A stretch of 64,000 bases of DNA from Micromonospora inyonensis (GTDB lineage Bacteria > Actinomycetota > Actinomycetes > Mycobacteriales > Micromonosporaceae). This document shows, in pieces, positions 15,418 to 23,713 of the stretch. Numbering within the stretch: the stretch's first letter is position 1; each line of letters begins with the position of its first letter. The position numbers and the translations under genes were made by a program. The notes under the pieces are model-generated. The model was not told the DNA's origin, searched no databases, and saw only the letters and a list, made by a program, of their open reading frames with translations. The stretch is taken from positions 1,302,001 to 1,366,000 of the forward strand of contig NZ_FMHU01000002.1 in NCBI RefSeq assembly GCF_900091415.1. The letters run 5' to 3'.

Positions 15418-16836
15418 GTGAAGGCCCTGATCTACGTTCGACAGTCGCAGGATCGGTCCGGCGAAGAGCTTGGCATCGCCCGCCAACTCGCGGACGCCCG
15501 CCAACTCGCCAAGCTGCGCGGATGGGAGGTGATCCGTGAGCTGCCGGAGAACGACACCAGTGCATCGGGCAAGCGGCAGCGGCCCCAGTTCGAAGCTGTC
15601 CTAGCCGCCATCGAGGCGCAAGAAGTCGGGGCCGTCATCGCGTGGGACATGACCCGGCTGAGCCGGAACCGGCGCGATACGGTCCGTCTACTGGAGGCCG
15701 GAGAGCGCGCGAAGATCACCCTCGCTTTCGTTCGTGGCACGGACCTCGACCTGTCGACCCCGGCCGGCGGACTCATCGCCGACATCCTCGCCGGCGTGGC
15801 GCGCAACGAGATCGCGGTGAAGTCCGACCGGCAGCGGCGGGCCGCGCTGCAAGCCGCGGAGCAGGGACGATGGGTAGGTGGCCGCCGGCCTTTCGGATAC
15901 GAGGCCGATGGGTGCACGATCCGTGAGGCAGAGGCGGCGGCCCTCCGCGACGCCTACGCGGCCGTGCTCACCGGGGTATCACTCGGCGGCGTCGCCCGCG
16001 ACTGGAACACCCGCGGCCTCCACACGCCCCAGGGCAAGCGCGACGGGAGCCCGTCGCTCTGGACGTCACAGACCGTCCGTCCGACCCTGCTGAACCCTCG
16101 GTACGCCGGTCTGCGCGCCCGTGGGCGCGGTAAGAGCCAGCAGGTGATGGCCGCCGCCGAGTGGCAGGCAATCGTGCCCGAGTCGACCTGGCGGGCCGCC
16201 GTCGCGGTGATCGCCGACCCTGCACGTGCCAACCCGCCGCGTGGCGGTCGGTCCCTGCTCACCGGCCTCGCCTTCTGCGGCGTCTGCGGTGAGGACACCC
16301 CGGCCACCGTGCACGCCGGCGCGGCGCCGAGCCGGAAGGGCCGAGAGGGCTACCGGACGTACCGGTGCCGAGCCGCGTACGGACACGTCGGGCGGGCCGC
16401 CGAGCCGGTCGACGAGTTCGTCACCGCCGTTGCCCTGGAGCGTCTCAGTCGGCCGGACGCCCGGGACCTCCTGATCGACCGCGACCGAGCCGACGTTGAG
16501 CAGCTCCGCACCGAAGCAATTGCCCTGCGCGGTCGACGAAAGGCGCTGCTCGGCTTGGTCGAAGACGGCACCTACACCGACGCTGAGATACGCGACCGGG
16601 CGGGCCGACTCGCCGAGAAGATCGCGGCGGTAGAGGCGAAGCTGGCCGACGCCGGACGAGTCGACATCCTCGGCCCGCTCATCGACGCCGACGACATCCG
16701 CGCAGCCTGGGATGCCCTTGATGTCGAACGGCAGCGCGCCGTGATCGACACGCTCATGACCGTTCGCCTGCACCCTCCTGGGCGCGGTACACGAACGTTC
16801 CGACCGGAAACGGTCGAGATCGAATGGAAGCACTGA
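15418..16836 (+). CDS. Large serine recombinase (integrase)
   Basis: A 472-residue site-specific recombinase that would integrate and excise the element. The resolvase domain (1-145) has the catalytic Ser10 in IYVRQSQD, the Arg cluster of MTRLSRNRRDTVRLLE, and the late RNEIAVKSDRQRRAA helix. The recombinase domain (about 155-270) contains GRWVGGRRPFGYEADG and LLNPRYAGL. A zinc-ribbon-like CGVCG segment with later YRCRAA follows, then a coiled-coil region (LRTEAIALRGRRKALLGLV) near the C-terminus. The start is GTG 15418; the frame is open far upstream but that part is antisense to other genes. It is the left-most gene of the element, and its position marks the probable left end. Confidence 0.93.
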   Translation: MKALIYVRQSQDRSGEELGIARQLADARQLAKLRGWEVIRELPENDTSASGKRQRPQFEAVLAAIEAQEVGAVIAWDMTRLSRNRRDTVRLLEAGERAKITLAFVRGTDLDLSTPAGGLIADILAGVARNEIAVKSDRQRRAALQAAEQGRWVGGRRPFGYEADGCTIREAEAAALRDAYAAVLTGVSLGGVARDWNTRGLHTPQGKRDGSPSLWTSQTVRPTLLNPRYAGLRARGRGKSQQVMAAAEWQAIVPESTWRAAVAVIADPARANPPRGGRSLLTGLAFCGVCGEDTPATVHAGAAPSRKGREGYRTYRCRAAYGHVGRAAEPVDEFVTAVALERLSRPDARDLLIDRDRADVEQLRTEAIALRGRRKALLGLVEDGTYTDAEIRDRAGRLAEKIAAVEAKLADAGRVDILGPLIDADDIRAAWDALDVERQRAVIDTLMTVRLHPPGRGTRTFRPETVEIEWKH

Positions 16837-16853
16837 CCCACAACTGAACGCGC

Positions 16854-16885
16854 CCCCGGCGAGGCGACTGCAACGCCTGCCGGGG
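16854..16885. terminator. Hairpin between convergent genes
   Basis: CCCCGGC plus AGGCG pair with CGCCT plus GCCGGGG around a 7-base loop, with one bulged G. It lies 18 bases after the integrase stop and before the end of the minus-strand HTH gene, so it could end both transcripts. Confidence 0.55.
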
Positions 16886-16960
16886 ACGACTTGATCCGCT
16901 CCGCTCCCACAGAAAGCGAGCAGACCCATGCAGGATCCTAGGCCCTGCCGTGCCCGCGCA

Positions 16961-17515
16961 TCAGCCGGCCCGGCCCTTCCGAGCAGGCGGCAGGAAACCC
17001 CGCCGCCGCGCCTCAGCAATCCACCGGTGCACGGTGGCCACCGGTACCTCGCTCCGCTCCGCGATCACCGCAGCGGGCTTGCCCGAGCTGGCCACCGCAG
17101 CCACGTACGCGGCAGCCACCAGGCGGTAGAAGCCATCCGGGTTCGTGCCGTCCGGCCTGGTCAGCTTCGGCATCTCCTCCGTGCTGAACGGCGCGAGCTG
17201 CTCGAAGTACTCGCGCTTGCGCTCGTGCAGCGCCGTCCGCGTCGGGTCGGCCTTCTGGTCCCCGTCGTCCCGCTGGGCGAGCCACTCCAGAGCCTCAGGG
17301 GTGTTGACCGCGCTCTCAATCCAGCCGATCGGGACCGCCTTCAACTTCCCGGCAGTGACCCCCGGCGACCAGGGGTCGGAGCTGATGACCAGGTCAACGA
17401 TGATCCGGCGGCCCTCCCACTCCTTCGTCTTGGCGATCACGACGAACTTCTCGTCACCGTCGCTCAGGCCGTTCACACGCACCCAGCCCTGCGAGCCGAA
17501 CTCCACCCAACGCAT
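16961..17515 (-). CDS. HTH-containing protein of the integrative element
   Basis: About 184 residues of a family that recurs on actinomycete integrative elements; no function is known to me. The N-terminal half is beta-rich (RWVEFGSQGWVRVNG, KFVVIAKTKEWEGRRIIVDL). The C-terminal ~60 residues hold a predicted helix-turn-helix (KPAAVIAERSEVPVATVHRW) followed by the basic tail ARRRGFLPPARKGRAG. A regulator controlling the divergent excisionase and replication genes is plausible. The start is uncertain: ATG 17515 is used, while GTG 17566 or ATG 17527 would add up to 17 residues, and none has a clear ribosome site. Confidence 0.75.
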   Translation of the reverse strand: MRWVEFGSQGWVRVNGLSDGDEKFVVIAKTKEWEGRRIIVDLVISSDPWSPGVTAGKLKAVPIGWIESAVNTPEALEWLAQRDDGDQKADPTRTALHERKREYFEQLAPFSTEEMPKLTRPDGTNPDGFYRLVAAAYVAAVASSGKPAAVIAERSEVPVATVHRWIAEARRRGFLPPARKGRAG

Positions 17516-17674
17516 GCCGGCCAGCATCGCACCGCGCGACTTCACCGCGCAAGCACCGACGCACACCCGCGTAAGCGAGCCGGCTTGCGCACACCCCCCT
17601 GGACGTGCTTATCTACCTCCGAAGATCAGCGCGGCTTACTCGGTCAAGCCGCGCATCCCCTCGGAGGTACGGAA

Positions 17675-17878
17675 GTGGCGACCACGGACAACCGGCTCTA
17701 CACCATCGACGAGGTTTGCGACCTCTTCCGGTGCGGCAAGAGCACCATCTACAAGCTGATGGACTCCGGCGAACTCCGGTCAGTGAAGATCGGCGCGCTG
17801 AGGCGCATCCCCGTCAAGGCCGCCGACGAGTACCTGGCCCGGCAGATGGGCGAGGCGGTGACCGTCGATGCTGCCTGA
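17675..17878 (+). CDS. xis: Excisionase-type HTH protein
   Basis: A 67-residue MerR-like winged-helix protein (HTH_17/excisionase type): YTIDEVCDLFRCGKSTIYKL, then the wing GELRSVKIGALRRIPVKAADEYL. Such proteins bend DNA at attachment sites to direct excision, or regulate the element. The GTG start at 17675 is fixed by a GGAGG site 7 bases upstream; the frame is open well upstream but that part is not coding. It is the first gene of the plus-strand replication operon and overlaps the next small gene by 11 bases. Confidence 0.82.
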   Translation: MATTDNRLYTIDEVCDLFRCGKSTIYKLMDSGELRSVKIGALRRIPVKAADEYLARQMGEAVTVDAA

Positions 17879-18044
17879 CCACCCGCACGCCGACTACATC
17901 CGCCGCCTGGTCGACGCCGCTCCGCCGCTCAGCGAAGGGCAGCGGTCCCGGCTCGCCACCATCCTCCGACCGGTCGCCGACCGCCCGGCGCCCCGGCAGC
18001 GGACCGCGCCGGCCGCCCGCGAGCAGGGAGCGGCCGCCGCATGA
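17868..18044 (+). CDS. 58-residue hypothetical protein
   Basis: A short gene between the excisionase and the replication protein, overlapping the first by 11 and the second by 4 bases (ATGA). It starts MLPDHPHADYIRRLVDAAPP, continues with a predicted helix (EGQRSRLATILRPVAD) and ends in an Ala/Arg-rich tail. Similar small proteins occur beside prim-pol genes on actinomycete elements. The helix with Arg/Leu spacing may contact the replication protein. The double overlap is the main evidence that it is translated. Confidence 0.66.
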   Translation: MLPDHPHADYIRRLVDAAPPLSEGQRSRLATILRPVADRPAPRQRTAPAAREQGAAAA

Positions 18045-20674
18045 GCATCACGCAAAACGGCCGCCTCGCGGTGAACGAGGCGGCCGGCGAACAGGTTGAC
18101 GAGACCTACGACGGGGGTACGACCCTCGACGCTGCGTTGGCCATGGTCGACCGAGGTTGCTACATCTTCCCCGTCGACCACCCCGAACTGCCCAAGTGCG
18201 TCGGAGTGCGCACGCCCGACCACGACCCCGACGCCTGCACCAAACGGGGCAAGCACCCGGCCGTGGGGAAGTGGTCGATCGAGTCCACCGCGAAGGTCGT
18301 CGACATCGCCGCGCACTTCGCCGGCACCCTCCGCAACTACGGCATCGACTGCCGCGCCTCGCACCTGCTCGTCATCGACGAAGACACACCCGGCGCGTTC
18401 CAGCGGTACGCCGACGAGCACGGCCACACGATCCCCCGCACCTTCACCGTGGCCACCGGCCGGGCGGGCGGGGGCCGGCACCTGTACTTCCGGGCCCCCC
18501 GAGGCAGCAAGCTCGGCACCGCCCGCGGTGCACTGCCCGCCGGGGTGGACGTACGCGGGGTGGGCGGCTACGTCGTCGGGCCCGGCAGCGTCCACCAGTC
18601 CGGCGCGGTCTACGCCCCCGAGGACCCGGCCGCGCCGTTCGCCGAGCTGCCCGGGTGGCTGGCCGACGCGCTCACCGTGAAGGCCGCGCCGCCGCTGTCG
18701 GCCGTCGCCGCCGAACCCCTCGCCGGCCCGCTGCCGCGCCGGGTCGCCGAGCTGCTCGACGCGGACCCCGGGGACCGGTCGGAACGGTTCCACCGGATCG
18801 TGCGGGAGCTCGCCGAGGCCGGACTCACCCAGGGCCAGGCCGTCACCGTCCTCACGCCCTGGTGCGAGCGGCACAGCAAGTACGTCGGCCGGGTCGCCGC
18901 CGAGGTCGCCCGGTCGTGGGGCAAGCCCGGTCGCAACACGGCCACGGGCGCCGAGCGGCCGGCAACCGGCGGGGCCGCCGACGACCTTTCTGACGCGCGG
19001 ATGGCCGAAACCATCAGCACCGGAGTGCTCGGCGACCGGTTCTGCTGGACCGCCGCCCTCGGCTGGATGGAGTGGGACGGCCAGGTGTGGAGGCGCAGCA
19101 ACGAAGCCGCCGTCGTCGAGGTCGTCCGGCAGTACGTGCTCGACCTGTTCAGCCGCGAAGTGCAGGCCGGAGCCGCCGGCGAGCGGCGCAAGATGCTATC
19201 CGGGCTGCTCGGCCGGGGCCGCATCGGTGCCATCGCCTCACTGGCCAAGGGCATTCTCCTCCAGGACGCGGCCAGCTTCGATCAGCACCCCGACCTGCTC
19301 AACACGCCCTCGGGTGTGGTCAACCTCCGCACCAAGCAGCTCATGCCGCACGACCCGGCACTGCTGCTCACGAAGATGACCGCCGTCGCCTACCGGCCCA
19401 ACGCCGTGCACCCCGACTGGACGACCGCGCTACAGGCCATCCCTGGCGACGTGCGCGACTGGTACCAGGTGCGCGTCGGGCAGGGCATCACCGGCCACAT
19501 GACGCCCGACGACGTGCTGGTCGTCAACCAGGGCGGCGGGGAGAACGGCAAGACCACCGTCCTCGGAACCGCGAGCAAGGTCCTTGGCAGCTACTACGTG
19601 CTCGTGTCCGACCGGGTGCTGCTGGCCGACGCGGGGGCGCACCCGACCGAACTGATGGAGCTGCGTGGCGCACGGCTGGCGCTGGTCGAGGAGACGCCCG
19701 AGGCGCGGCGGCTGTCCGTCGGCCGGCTCAAGAAGGTCGTCGGCACGCCGGAGATCGAGGCCAGGTACATCCGGCAGGACTCGGTCACGTTCACGGCCAC
19801 GCACAGCCTGTTCCTGTCGACGAACTACCGGCCGGTGGTGGAAGAAACCGACCACGGGACGTGGCGGCGGCTGGCGCTGGTCCGGTTCCCGTACCGCTTC
19901 GTCAAGCGCGAGGCGGACCTCACCGGGCCCGACGACCGGCTCGGCGACCCGACGTTGCGTGAGCGGCTGATGGCCAGCGAGCAGGCCCGTGAGGCTGCCC
20001 TCGCATGGATGGTCGAGGGTGCCCACCGCTGGTATCAGGCGGGGCGGGTGATGCCGGAGCAGCCGCCGCGGGTCGTGGAGGCAACCCGCGCGTGGCGGGC
20101 CGAATCCGACCTGGTGCTGGCCTACGTCGACGATCGCCTGGTGGCCGACCGCGACAGCCACGTCATCTCCACAGAGCTGCTGGCCGACTTCAACGAGTGG
20201 TTGACCGCCCGGGGCCACCGCGCATGGGCGGACAAGATGTTCACCAGCCGCTTCGGAGAGCACGACGAGTTGGCCAAACACCGCGTCGAGAAGCGGCAGA
20301 TGCGGGACCGGACAGGGCTCTCACGCCGTCCCACGGAGACGTTCAACCTCAACAGCGCAGCGATACCAGCCCGCTACACGGCGTGGTTGGGCATTCGGTT
20401 CGCCACCGAGACGGATCGAGCCGCTGACCTGGACGAAAGCGGCGACGGCGACCCGGTGGCAAGGGTGGCAAGGCAAGTTCCGGTGAACAGAGATTCCTAT
20501 ACGCGCGAGAGTTCACCAGACTCTGCCTTGCCACCCTTGCCAAATCAGCGGGCATCGATCGAGCGCGAGGCGGGGTCGGTCCCGCTGTGGCCCGAGGAAC
20601 CGCCCGCCTGCCCCGACTGCGGCTGGCCGTACGACGCCGCCGCCCACTACCAGAACTGCGAGGCAACCCGATGA
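18041..20674 (+). CDS. Primase-polymerase / SF3-type helicase replication protein
   Basis: An 877-residue replication initiator of the prim-pol class found on integrative elements and phages. The N-terminal ~250 residues are the primase-polymerase domain: YIFPVDHPELPK, the metal-binding LLVIDEDTPG and the nucleotide-contact GGGRHLYFRAP. A linker helix domain follows. The D5/SF3 helicase-ATPase has Walker A GGGENGKTT at about 500-508, Walker B-like RLALVEETPEA and sensor FLSTNYRP. A C-terminal zinc motif ACPDCGWPYDAAAHYQNC closes the protein. It would allow autonomous replication of the excised circle. The ATG at 18041 overlaps the upstream gene and its stop overlaps the next, giving a four-gene coupled operon. 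Confidence 0.9.
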   Translation: MSITQNGRLAVNEAAGEQVDETYDGGTTLDAALAMVDRGCYIFPVDHPELPKCVGVRTPDHDPDACTKRGKHPAVGKWSIESTAKVVDIAAHFAGTLRNYGIDCRASHLLVIDEDTPGAFQRYADEHGHTIPRTFTVATGRAGGGRHLYFRAPRGSKLGTARGALPAGVDVRGVGGYVVGPGSVHQSGAVYAPEDPAAPFAELPGWLADALTVKAAPPLSAVAAEPLAGPLPRRVAELLDADPGDRSERFHRIVRELAEAGLTQGQAVTVLTPWCERHSKYVGRVAAEVARSWGKPGRNTATGAERPATGGAADDLSDARMAETISTGVLGDRFCWTAALGWMEWDGQVWRRSNEAAVVEVVRQYVLDLFSREVQAGAAGERRKMLSGLLGRGRIGAIASLAKGILLQDAASFDQHPDLLNTPSGVVNLRTKQLMPHDPALLLTKMTAVAYRPNAVHPDWTTALQAIPGDVRDWYQVRVGQGITGHMTPDDVLVVNQGGGENGKTTVLGTASKVLGSYYVLVSDRVLLADAGAHPTELMELRGARLALVEETPEARRLSVGRLKKVVGTPEIEARYIRQDSVTFTATHSLFLSTNYRPVVEETDHGTWRRLALVRFPYRFVKREADLTGPDDRLGDPTLRERLMASEQAREAALAWMVEGAHRWYQAGRVMPEQPPRVVEATRAWRAESDLVLAYVDDRLVADRDSHVISTELLADFNEWLTARGHRAWADKMFTSRFGEHDELAKHRVEKRQMRDRTGLSRRPTETFNLNSAAIPARYTAWLGIRFATETDRAADLDESGDGDPVARVARQVPVNRDSYTRESSPDSALPPLPNQRASIEREAGSVPLWPEEPPACPDCGWPYDAAAHYQNCEATR

Positions 20675-21228
20675 CCACCTACCAGCCCAACGACGACCAC
20701 GGCGCCCAGCACATCGCCTACACCACCCCCGACAGCGGCACCCTCATCACCTGGCCCGTCGTCGGCTGGGGCAACCCCGGCGAGGGATGGGGCCACCTCA
20801 CCCCCGTCATCGACACCCCCGACGGCCCCCAGGCGCTCCCGTTCGATCCCGACCGGCGGTTCGCCTACGGGCCCACCGACGACGACGCCGCGTGGAACCT
20901 CCGGCAGCTCACCCAGGCCGGCACCGCCCACCCCAGGGTGAACGAACCGTTCACCCCCTCCCACCAGGCCCCGGCCGACATCGATCCGGCGCTGCTCGAC
21001 TTCGACGACGCGAACGCCGACGTCATCGCCTGCCTCGCCGCCATGCACCGCGGGGACCACCGGGGCGCCGCCGCTGTGCTCGCCTCCACCAACGTGGCCC
21101 GCCTCGCCTACCCGCTGCTTCACCTTGTCGCCGCCCTCGGCCCCGCCGCCGTAGGTGCGGAGGCGTGGGCCGAGGCACTCACCGCGTGGCAGCCCGGCCA
21201 GTCCCTCGGCGAAGGGCTGGCCCGGTGA
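20671..21228 (+). CDS. Hypothetical protein of the replication operon
   Basis: A 185-residue soluble protein, unrecognised. The N-terminal ~90 residues are beta-rich and begin with YTTPDSGTLITWPVVGWGNP and GWGHLTPVID. The C-terminal half is helical and Ala-rich (FDDANADVIACLAAMHRGDH, LLHLVAALGPAAVGAEAWAE). It starts at an ATG within the stop of the replication gene and its stop overlaps the next gene start (GTGA), so it is translated with both. Confidence 0.8.
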   Translation: MTTYQPNDDHGAQHIAYTTPDSGTLITWPVVGWGNPGEGWGHLTPVIDTPDGPQALPFDPDRRFAYGPTDDDAAWNLRQLTQAGTAHPRVNEPFTPSHQAPADIDPALLDFDDANADVIACLAAMHRGDHRGAAAVLASTNVARLAYPLLHLVAALGPAAVGAEAWAEALTAWQPGQSLGEGLAR

Positions 21229-21863
21229 ACCCCGCCCTGGCCCTCGAAGCGCTGATGCTGCACCCCCGCTACGCCGAGTTGGCCGCGTACCTTCGGGCCC
21301 ACGCCCCGGTACACGTCGTCGACCAGGTCGACGCGGCCAGCGTCGACGCCCACCGGCTGATGACCGACACCGCGCGGACTGTGTTCGGGGAGAGCAACGC
21401 TTGCGGCCTCGACGCCGCTGACGTGCCCGGATGGCTGCGCCTGCCGCTGCTCGACACCGTCACCGCATGGATCGGCGGCCGGGCGTCGACGTGCCGGCAC
21501 CAACCCGACCCGCACCGGCCGCGCCCGGTGGTGGCCGCCGCGTGGAAACCCGGCCTCATCGTCTGCCACGCCTGCACCTACCTGACCGCCCTGCCTCGCG
21601 GCAGCGACCGGGACCGCACCTGCGACGCCTGCGGAAGGGTGTGCGCCGGCGTCGAGCACGGCGACGGCATCCACCCGGGCATGGTGCAGCTCGGTCCGCT
21701 CGTCTACCAGTACGGCGTGTGCGGCGACTGCAAGCCGATCACCGCCGACCCCGGCCCGCTCAGCGCCACGCAGACGGCCGAACAGGACCGGCCGAGGGGT
21801 ACGGGAAGGGCCCGCCCACGCGGTCGACGTGGACGCGGCCGGGGCAAAGGGCCCCGCCGGTGA
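21225..21863 (+). CDS. Zinc-ribbon hypothetical protein
   Basis: A 212-residue protein. A helical first half (LALEALMLHPRYAELAAYLR) is followed by a Cys-rich centre with CHACTYL, CDACGRVC and a later CGDC, enough for one or two zinc sites. The strongly basic tail (RPRGTGRARPRGRRGRGRGK) suggests nucleic-acid binding. The GTG start is inside the previous stop. The function is unknown; the place in the operon suggests a role in replication or maintenance of the element. Confidence 0.77.
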   Translation: MNPALALEALMLHPRYAELAAYLRAHAPVHVVDQVDAASVDAHRLMTDTARTVFGESNACGLDAADVPGWLRLPLLDTVTAWIGGRASTCRHQPDPHRPRPVVAAAWKPGLIVCHACTYLTALPRGSDRDRTCDACGRVCAGVEHGDGIHPGMVQLGPLVYQYGVCGDCKPITADPGPLSATQTAEQDRPRGTGRARPRGRRGRGRGKGPRR

Positions 21864-21970
21864 ACGGGCGCCCTCTCAGACGACTTCGTGCCGTGACGGT
21901 CACGAAGGTGGCGGAAGCCCGGAGCCGCACCGGGCCACCCGCCGAACACGATGCGGCACAAGGAGAAGAC

Positions 21971-22543
21971 ATGGACACCATCACCACCCCCGGCGGTTGG
22001 GGTGCCAGCTACGACCGCATGTCCCCGGCCCTGCGCGCCCGGTGCGACGCCGACAACCGCGACTACCTGCGAGAACTCGCCGCCGACAACCAGCGGCGCC
22101 GTGCCGTCGCCGGCACCGCCGAGGAACAGGCCATCCGCGCGGCGATGCTGCTGGCCGAGCAGCAGGGCGCGGTCGTGAACCCGGCCGAGGTGTGGCGCAC
22201 CGGCGGTGCCGCGGTCGGCCGCACCAAGGCCGAGGCGCTGTCGTACTACTCGGCCGTGCAGGACCTCGAGGACACCCGGGCGCGTAGGCAGGAGGAGGAG
22301 GCGCGGGCCGAGGCCCAGCGGTACCACGCCGCCCTCCAGGACGTGCAGGACCCGCGTTCCGGGCGCACCAAGGCCGAGGCCCTGCGCTACTTCTCGGCCG
22401 TGCAGGACCTCGAGGACACCCGCCGCGGGCGCGAGATCCTCACCGCCGACGCCCCCGACGTCCCCGCGCCCGCGCGGTACGACACGAGCTGGGTGCAGCA
22501 GGCCAAGGCCCGGCGCGACGCACGCACCGGACGCGCCCGGTGA
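21971..22543 (+). CDS. Hypothetical helical protein with internal repeat
   Basis: A 190-residue, highly charged helical protein. A 21-residue unit (G-R-T-K-A-E-A-L, then Y, SAVQDLEDTR) occurs twice, at residues 83-103 and 131-151 (22217-22279 and 22361-22423), with a weaker third copy between them (AQRYHAALQDVQD). The units would form long helices, perhaps a coiled coil or a filamentous assembly. ATG 21971 is chosen because AGGAGAAG precedes it by 3 bases; a GTG at 21860 overlapping the previous stop would add 37 residues of poor coding quality. The role is unknown. Confidence 0.76.
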   Translation: MDTITTPGGWGASYDRMSPALRARCDADNRDYLRELAADNQRRRAVAGTAEEQAIRAAMLLAEQQGAVVNPAEVWRTGGAAVGRTKAEALSYYSAVQDLEDTRARRQEEEARAEAQRYHAALQDVQDPRSGRTKAEALRYFSAVQDLEDTRRGREILTADAPDVPAPARYDTSWVQQAKARRDARTGRAR

Positions 22544-22670
22544 ACGGCCGCTGACCCCCATGCCCGGCGTCAACGTCACCGCTGCTGCGTCAACGCTTGC
22601 GCAGGTCAGTGGATCGATGGTCGGTGAGCGGGTCAATTCCATCGCGCGCGATGAACCGACCAGCGCCGAA

Positions 22671-22712
22671 CCTCACCGTGCGTCACCATCCCCCTGGTGA
22701 CGCACGGTGAGG
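22671..22712. terminator. Perfect 17-bp inverted repeat
   Basis: CCTCACCGTGCGTCACC and its complement GGTGACGCACGGTGAGG are separated by 8 bases. It lies 127 bases after the repeat-protein gene and 106 bases before the terminase-like gene. It probably ends the replication operon; the perfect arms would also suit a protein-binding or replication site. The rest of 22544-22818 shows no gene. Confidence 0.62.
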
Positions 22713-22818
22713 GGGATGGGGTCGACACGCAAGACCAGTCGGCCTCCGGACCCCCGGGGCCAGGCTTTCGGGTGCGGCTGTGGTCTGAATCGAACGAGAG
22801 TCCGATTGGAGTCTGCTC

Positions 22819-23220
22819 GTGGCAGTAACAGACAGTAACCAAACCACTGAGGGTGACATCGCCCTGCCGCCCCCTGGCACCCGGGAGTCAGGGCTGAGGC
22901 TGTGGCGGTCGGTGCTCGACGTGTACGAGCTGGAGCAACACGAGGTGGCGTTGCTGCGGGAGATGGTCCGTACCGTCGACCTGCTCGACGACCTGGCGGC
23001 GATCGTCGCCGCCGAGGGGACGATGGTTCCCGGTCCGGGCCTGACTCAGCGGGTGCACCCGGCGATCGTGGAGGCCCGGCAGATGCGGATCGCTCTGTCG
23101 CGGCTGTCGGCGTCGCTGCGTCTGCCGGCGGGTGAGGAAGGCGACCAGCCGGCGCACCTGCGGCGTCCACAGCGTCGTGGTGCCGCCCGGGGCGCGTACG
23201 GCATTCGGGGTGTGGCGTGA
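22819..23220 (+). CDS. P27-type phage terminase small-subunit homologue
   Basis: A 133-residue protein matching the P27 small terminase pattern: GLRLWRSVLDVYELEQHEVA, LLREMVRTVDLLDDLAAIVA, VHPAIVEARQMRIALSRLSA and the basic end RRPQRRGAARGAYGIRG. In phages the small subunit binds the packaging site and loads the large ATPase. Here no large terminase, portal or capsid gene is present, so it is a borrowed DNA-recognition module or a relic. The start is GTG 22819 with a GGAG about 10 bases upstream. It overlaps the following small gene (GTGA). Confidence 0.76.
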   Translation: MAVTDSNQTTEGDIALPPPGTRESGLRLWRSVLDVYELEQHEVALLREMVRTVDLLDDLAAIVAAEGTMVPGPGLTQRVHPAIVEARQMRIALSRLSASLRLPAGEEGDQPAHLRRPQRRGAARGAYGIRGVA

Positions 23221-23393
23221 GGCGCCGCGGTGACGGCGAACGGCCGGTGATGCCGGCGTGGCTGCTCGCCCAGGGCGTGCCGGCGGCCGACACCCGGGCG
23301 TGGTGCGCGCAGAACGGCTACCGGGTGCTCGACGTGCTGTTCGCCCGCCGTGACGCGCACCGGGCCCGCTGGGGCGTCGATGCGGCGGCGTGA
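23217..23393 (+). CDS. 58-residue hypothetical protein
   Basis: A short gene with a GTG start inside the terminase-like gene's stop, and a 14-base overlap with the next gene. The product begins with basic RRRGDGERP, then MPAWLLAQGVPAADTRAWCA and QNGYRVLDVLFARRDAHRAR. The helix-rich middle looks like a small DNA- or protein-binding fold, but I recognise no family. The overlaps on both sides are the main support. Confidence 0.6.
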   Translation: MRRRGDGERPVMPAWLLAQGVPAADTRAWCAQNGYRVLDVLFARRDAHRARWGVDAAA

Positions 23394-23652
23394 GCGGCCC
23401 GTTCCGCTGGGCGACGGGCCGCCGCCGACGCTGGTGCGGTTCCGGTACGCCGACTGGGCGGACGAGTCGGAGCAGCAGCCGCCGCATCACGCGGGTGAGT
23501 CGTGGCCGTCGTGGCGGCACATCCGGGCGTTCCGCCGGCACCTGCACGCCCGCCGCCGCTGGTGCGCCGAGACAGGCCGCAGCTACGTCGAGACGTTCCG
23601 CCCCGAGTGGTCGCGGTGGACCGATCACGAGAGCGCGGAGCGGCATCCGTAG
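23380..23652 (+). CDS. 90-residue hypothetical protein
   Basis: A small charged protein starting at ATG 23380 inside the preceding gene. It is rich in Arg, Trp and His: PTLVRFRYADWADESEQQPP, ESWPSWRHIRAFRRHLHAR, SYVETFRPEWSRWTDHE. Unrecognised. A competing plus frame over the same DNA (from 23390) has arginine/glycine-rich low-complexity content and passes through the terminator, so this frame is preferred. It is the last gene of the plus-strand half of the element and is followed at once by the hairpin at 23665. Confidence 0.64.
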   Translation: MRRRERPVPLGDGPPPTLVRFRYADWADESEQQPPHHAGESWPSWRHIRAFRRHLHARRRWCAETGRSYVETFRPEWSRWTDHESAERHP

Positions 23653-23664
23653 CCCTGCCACAAC

Positions 23665-23698
23665 AACGGCCCGCCAGGATCGTCCCTGGCGGGCCGTT
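23665..23698. terminator. Bidirectional terminator
   Basis: AACGGCCCGCCAGG and CCTGGCGGGCCGTT form a perfect 14-bp stem with a 6-base loop. The hairpin lies exactly between the end of the plus-strand half (23652) and the end of the minus-strand transfer half (23714) of the element. Confidence 0.82.
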
Positions 23699-23713
23699 CG
23701 CTGCGTCTGTGAG

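Noticed and set aside
21860..21970. Earlier GTG start (with stop-start overlap) for the repeat protein
   Set aside because: Possible by coupling, but the added 37 residues look non-coding and ATG 21971 has a strong AGGAG site directly upstream.
22740..22818. tRNA-like T-loop (TTCGATTC on the minus strand)
   Set aside because: The flanking bases do not pair into T- or acceptor stems and no anticodon arm is present.
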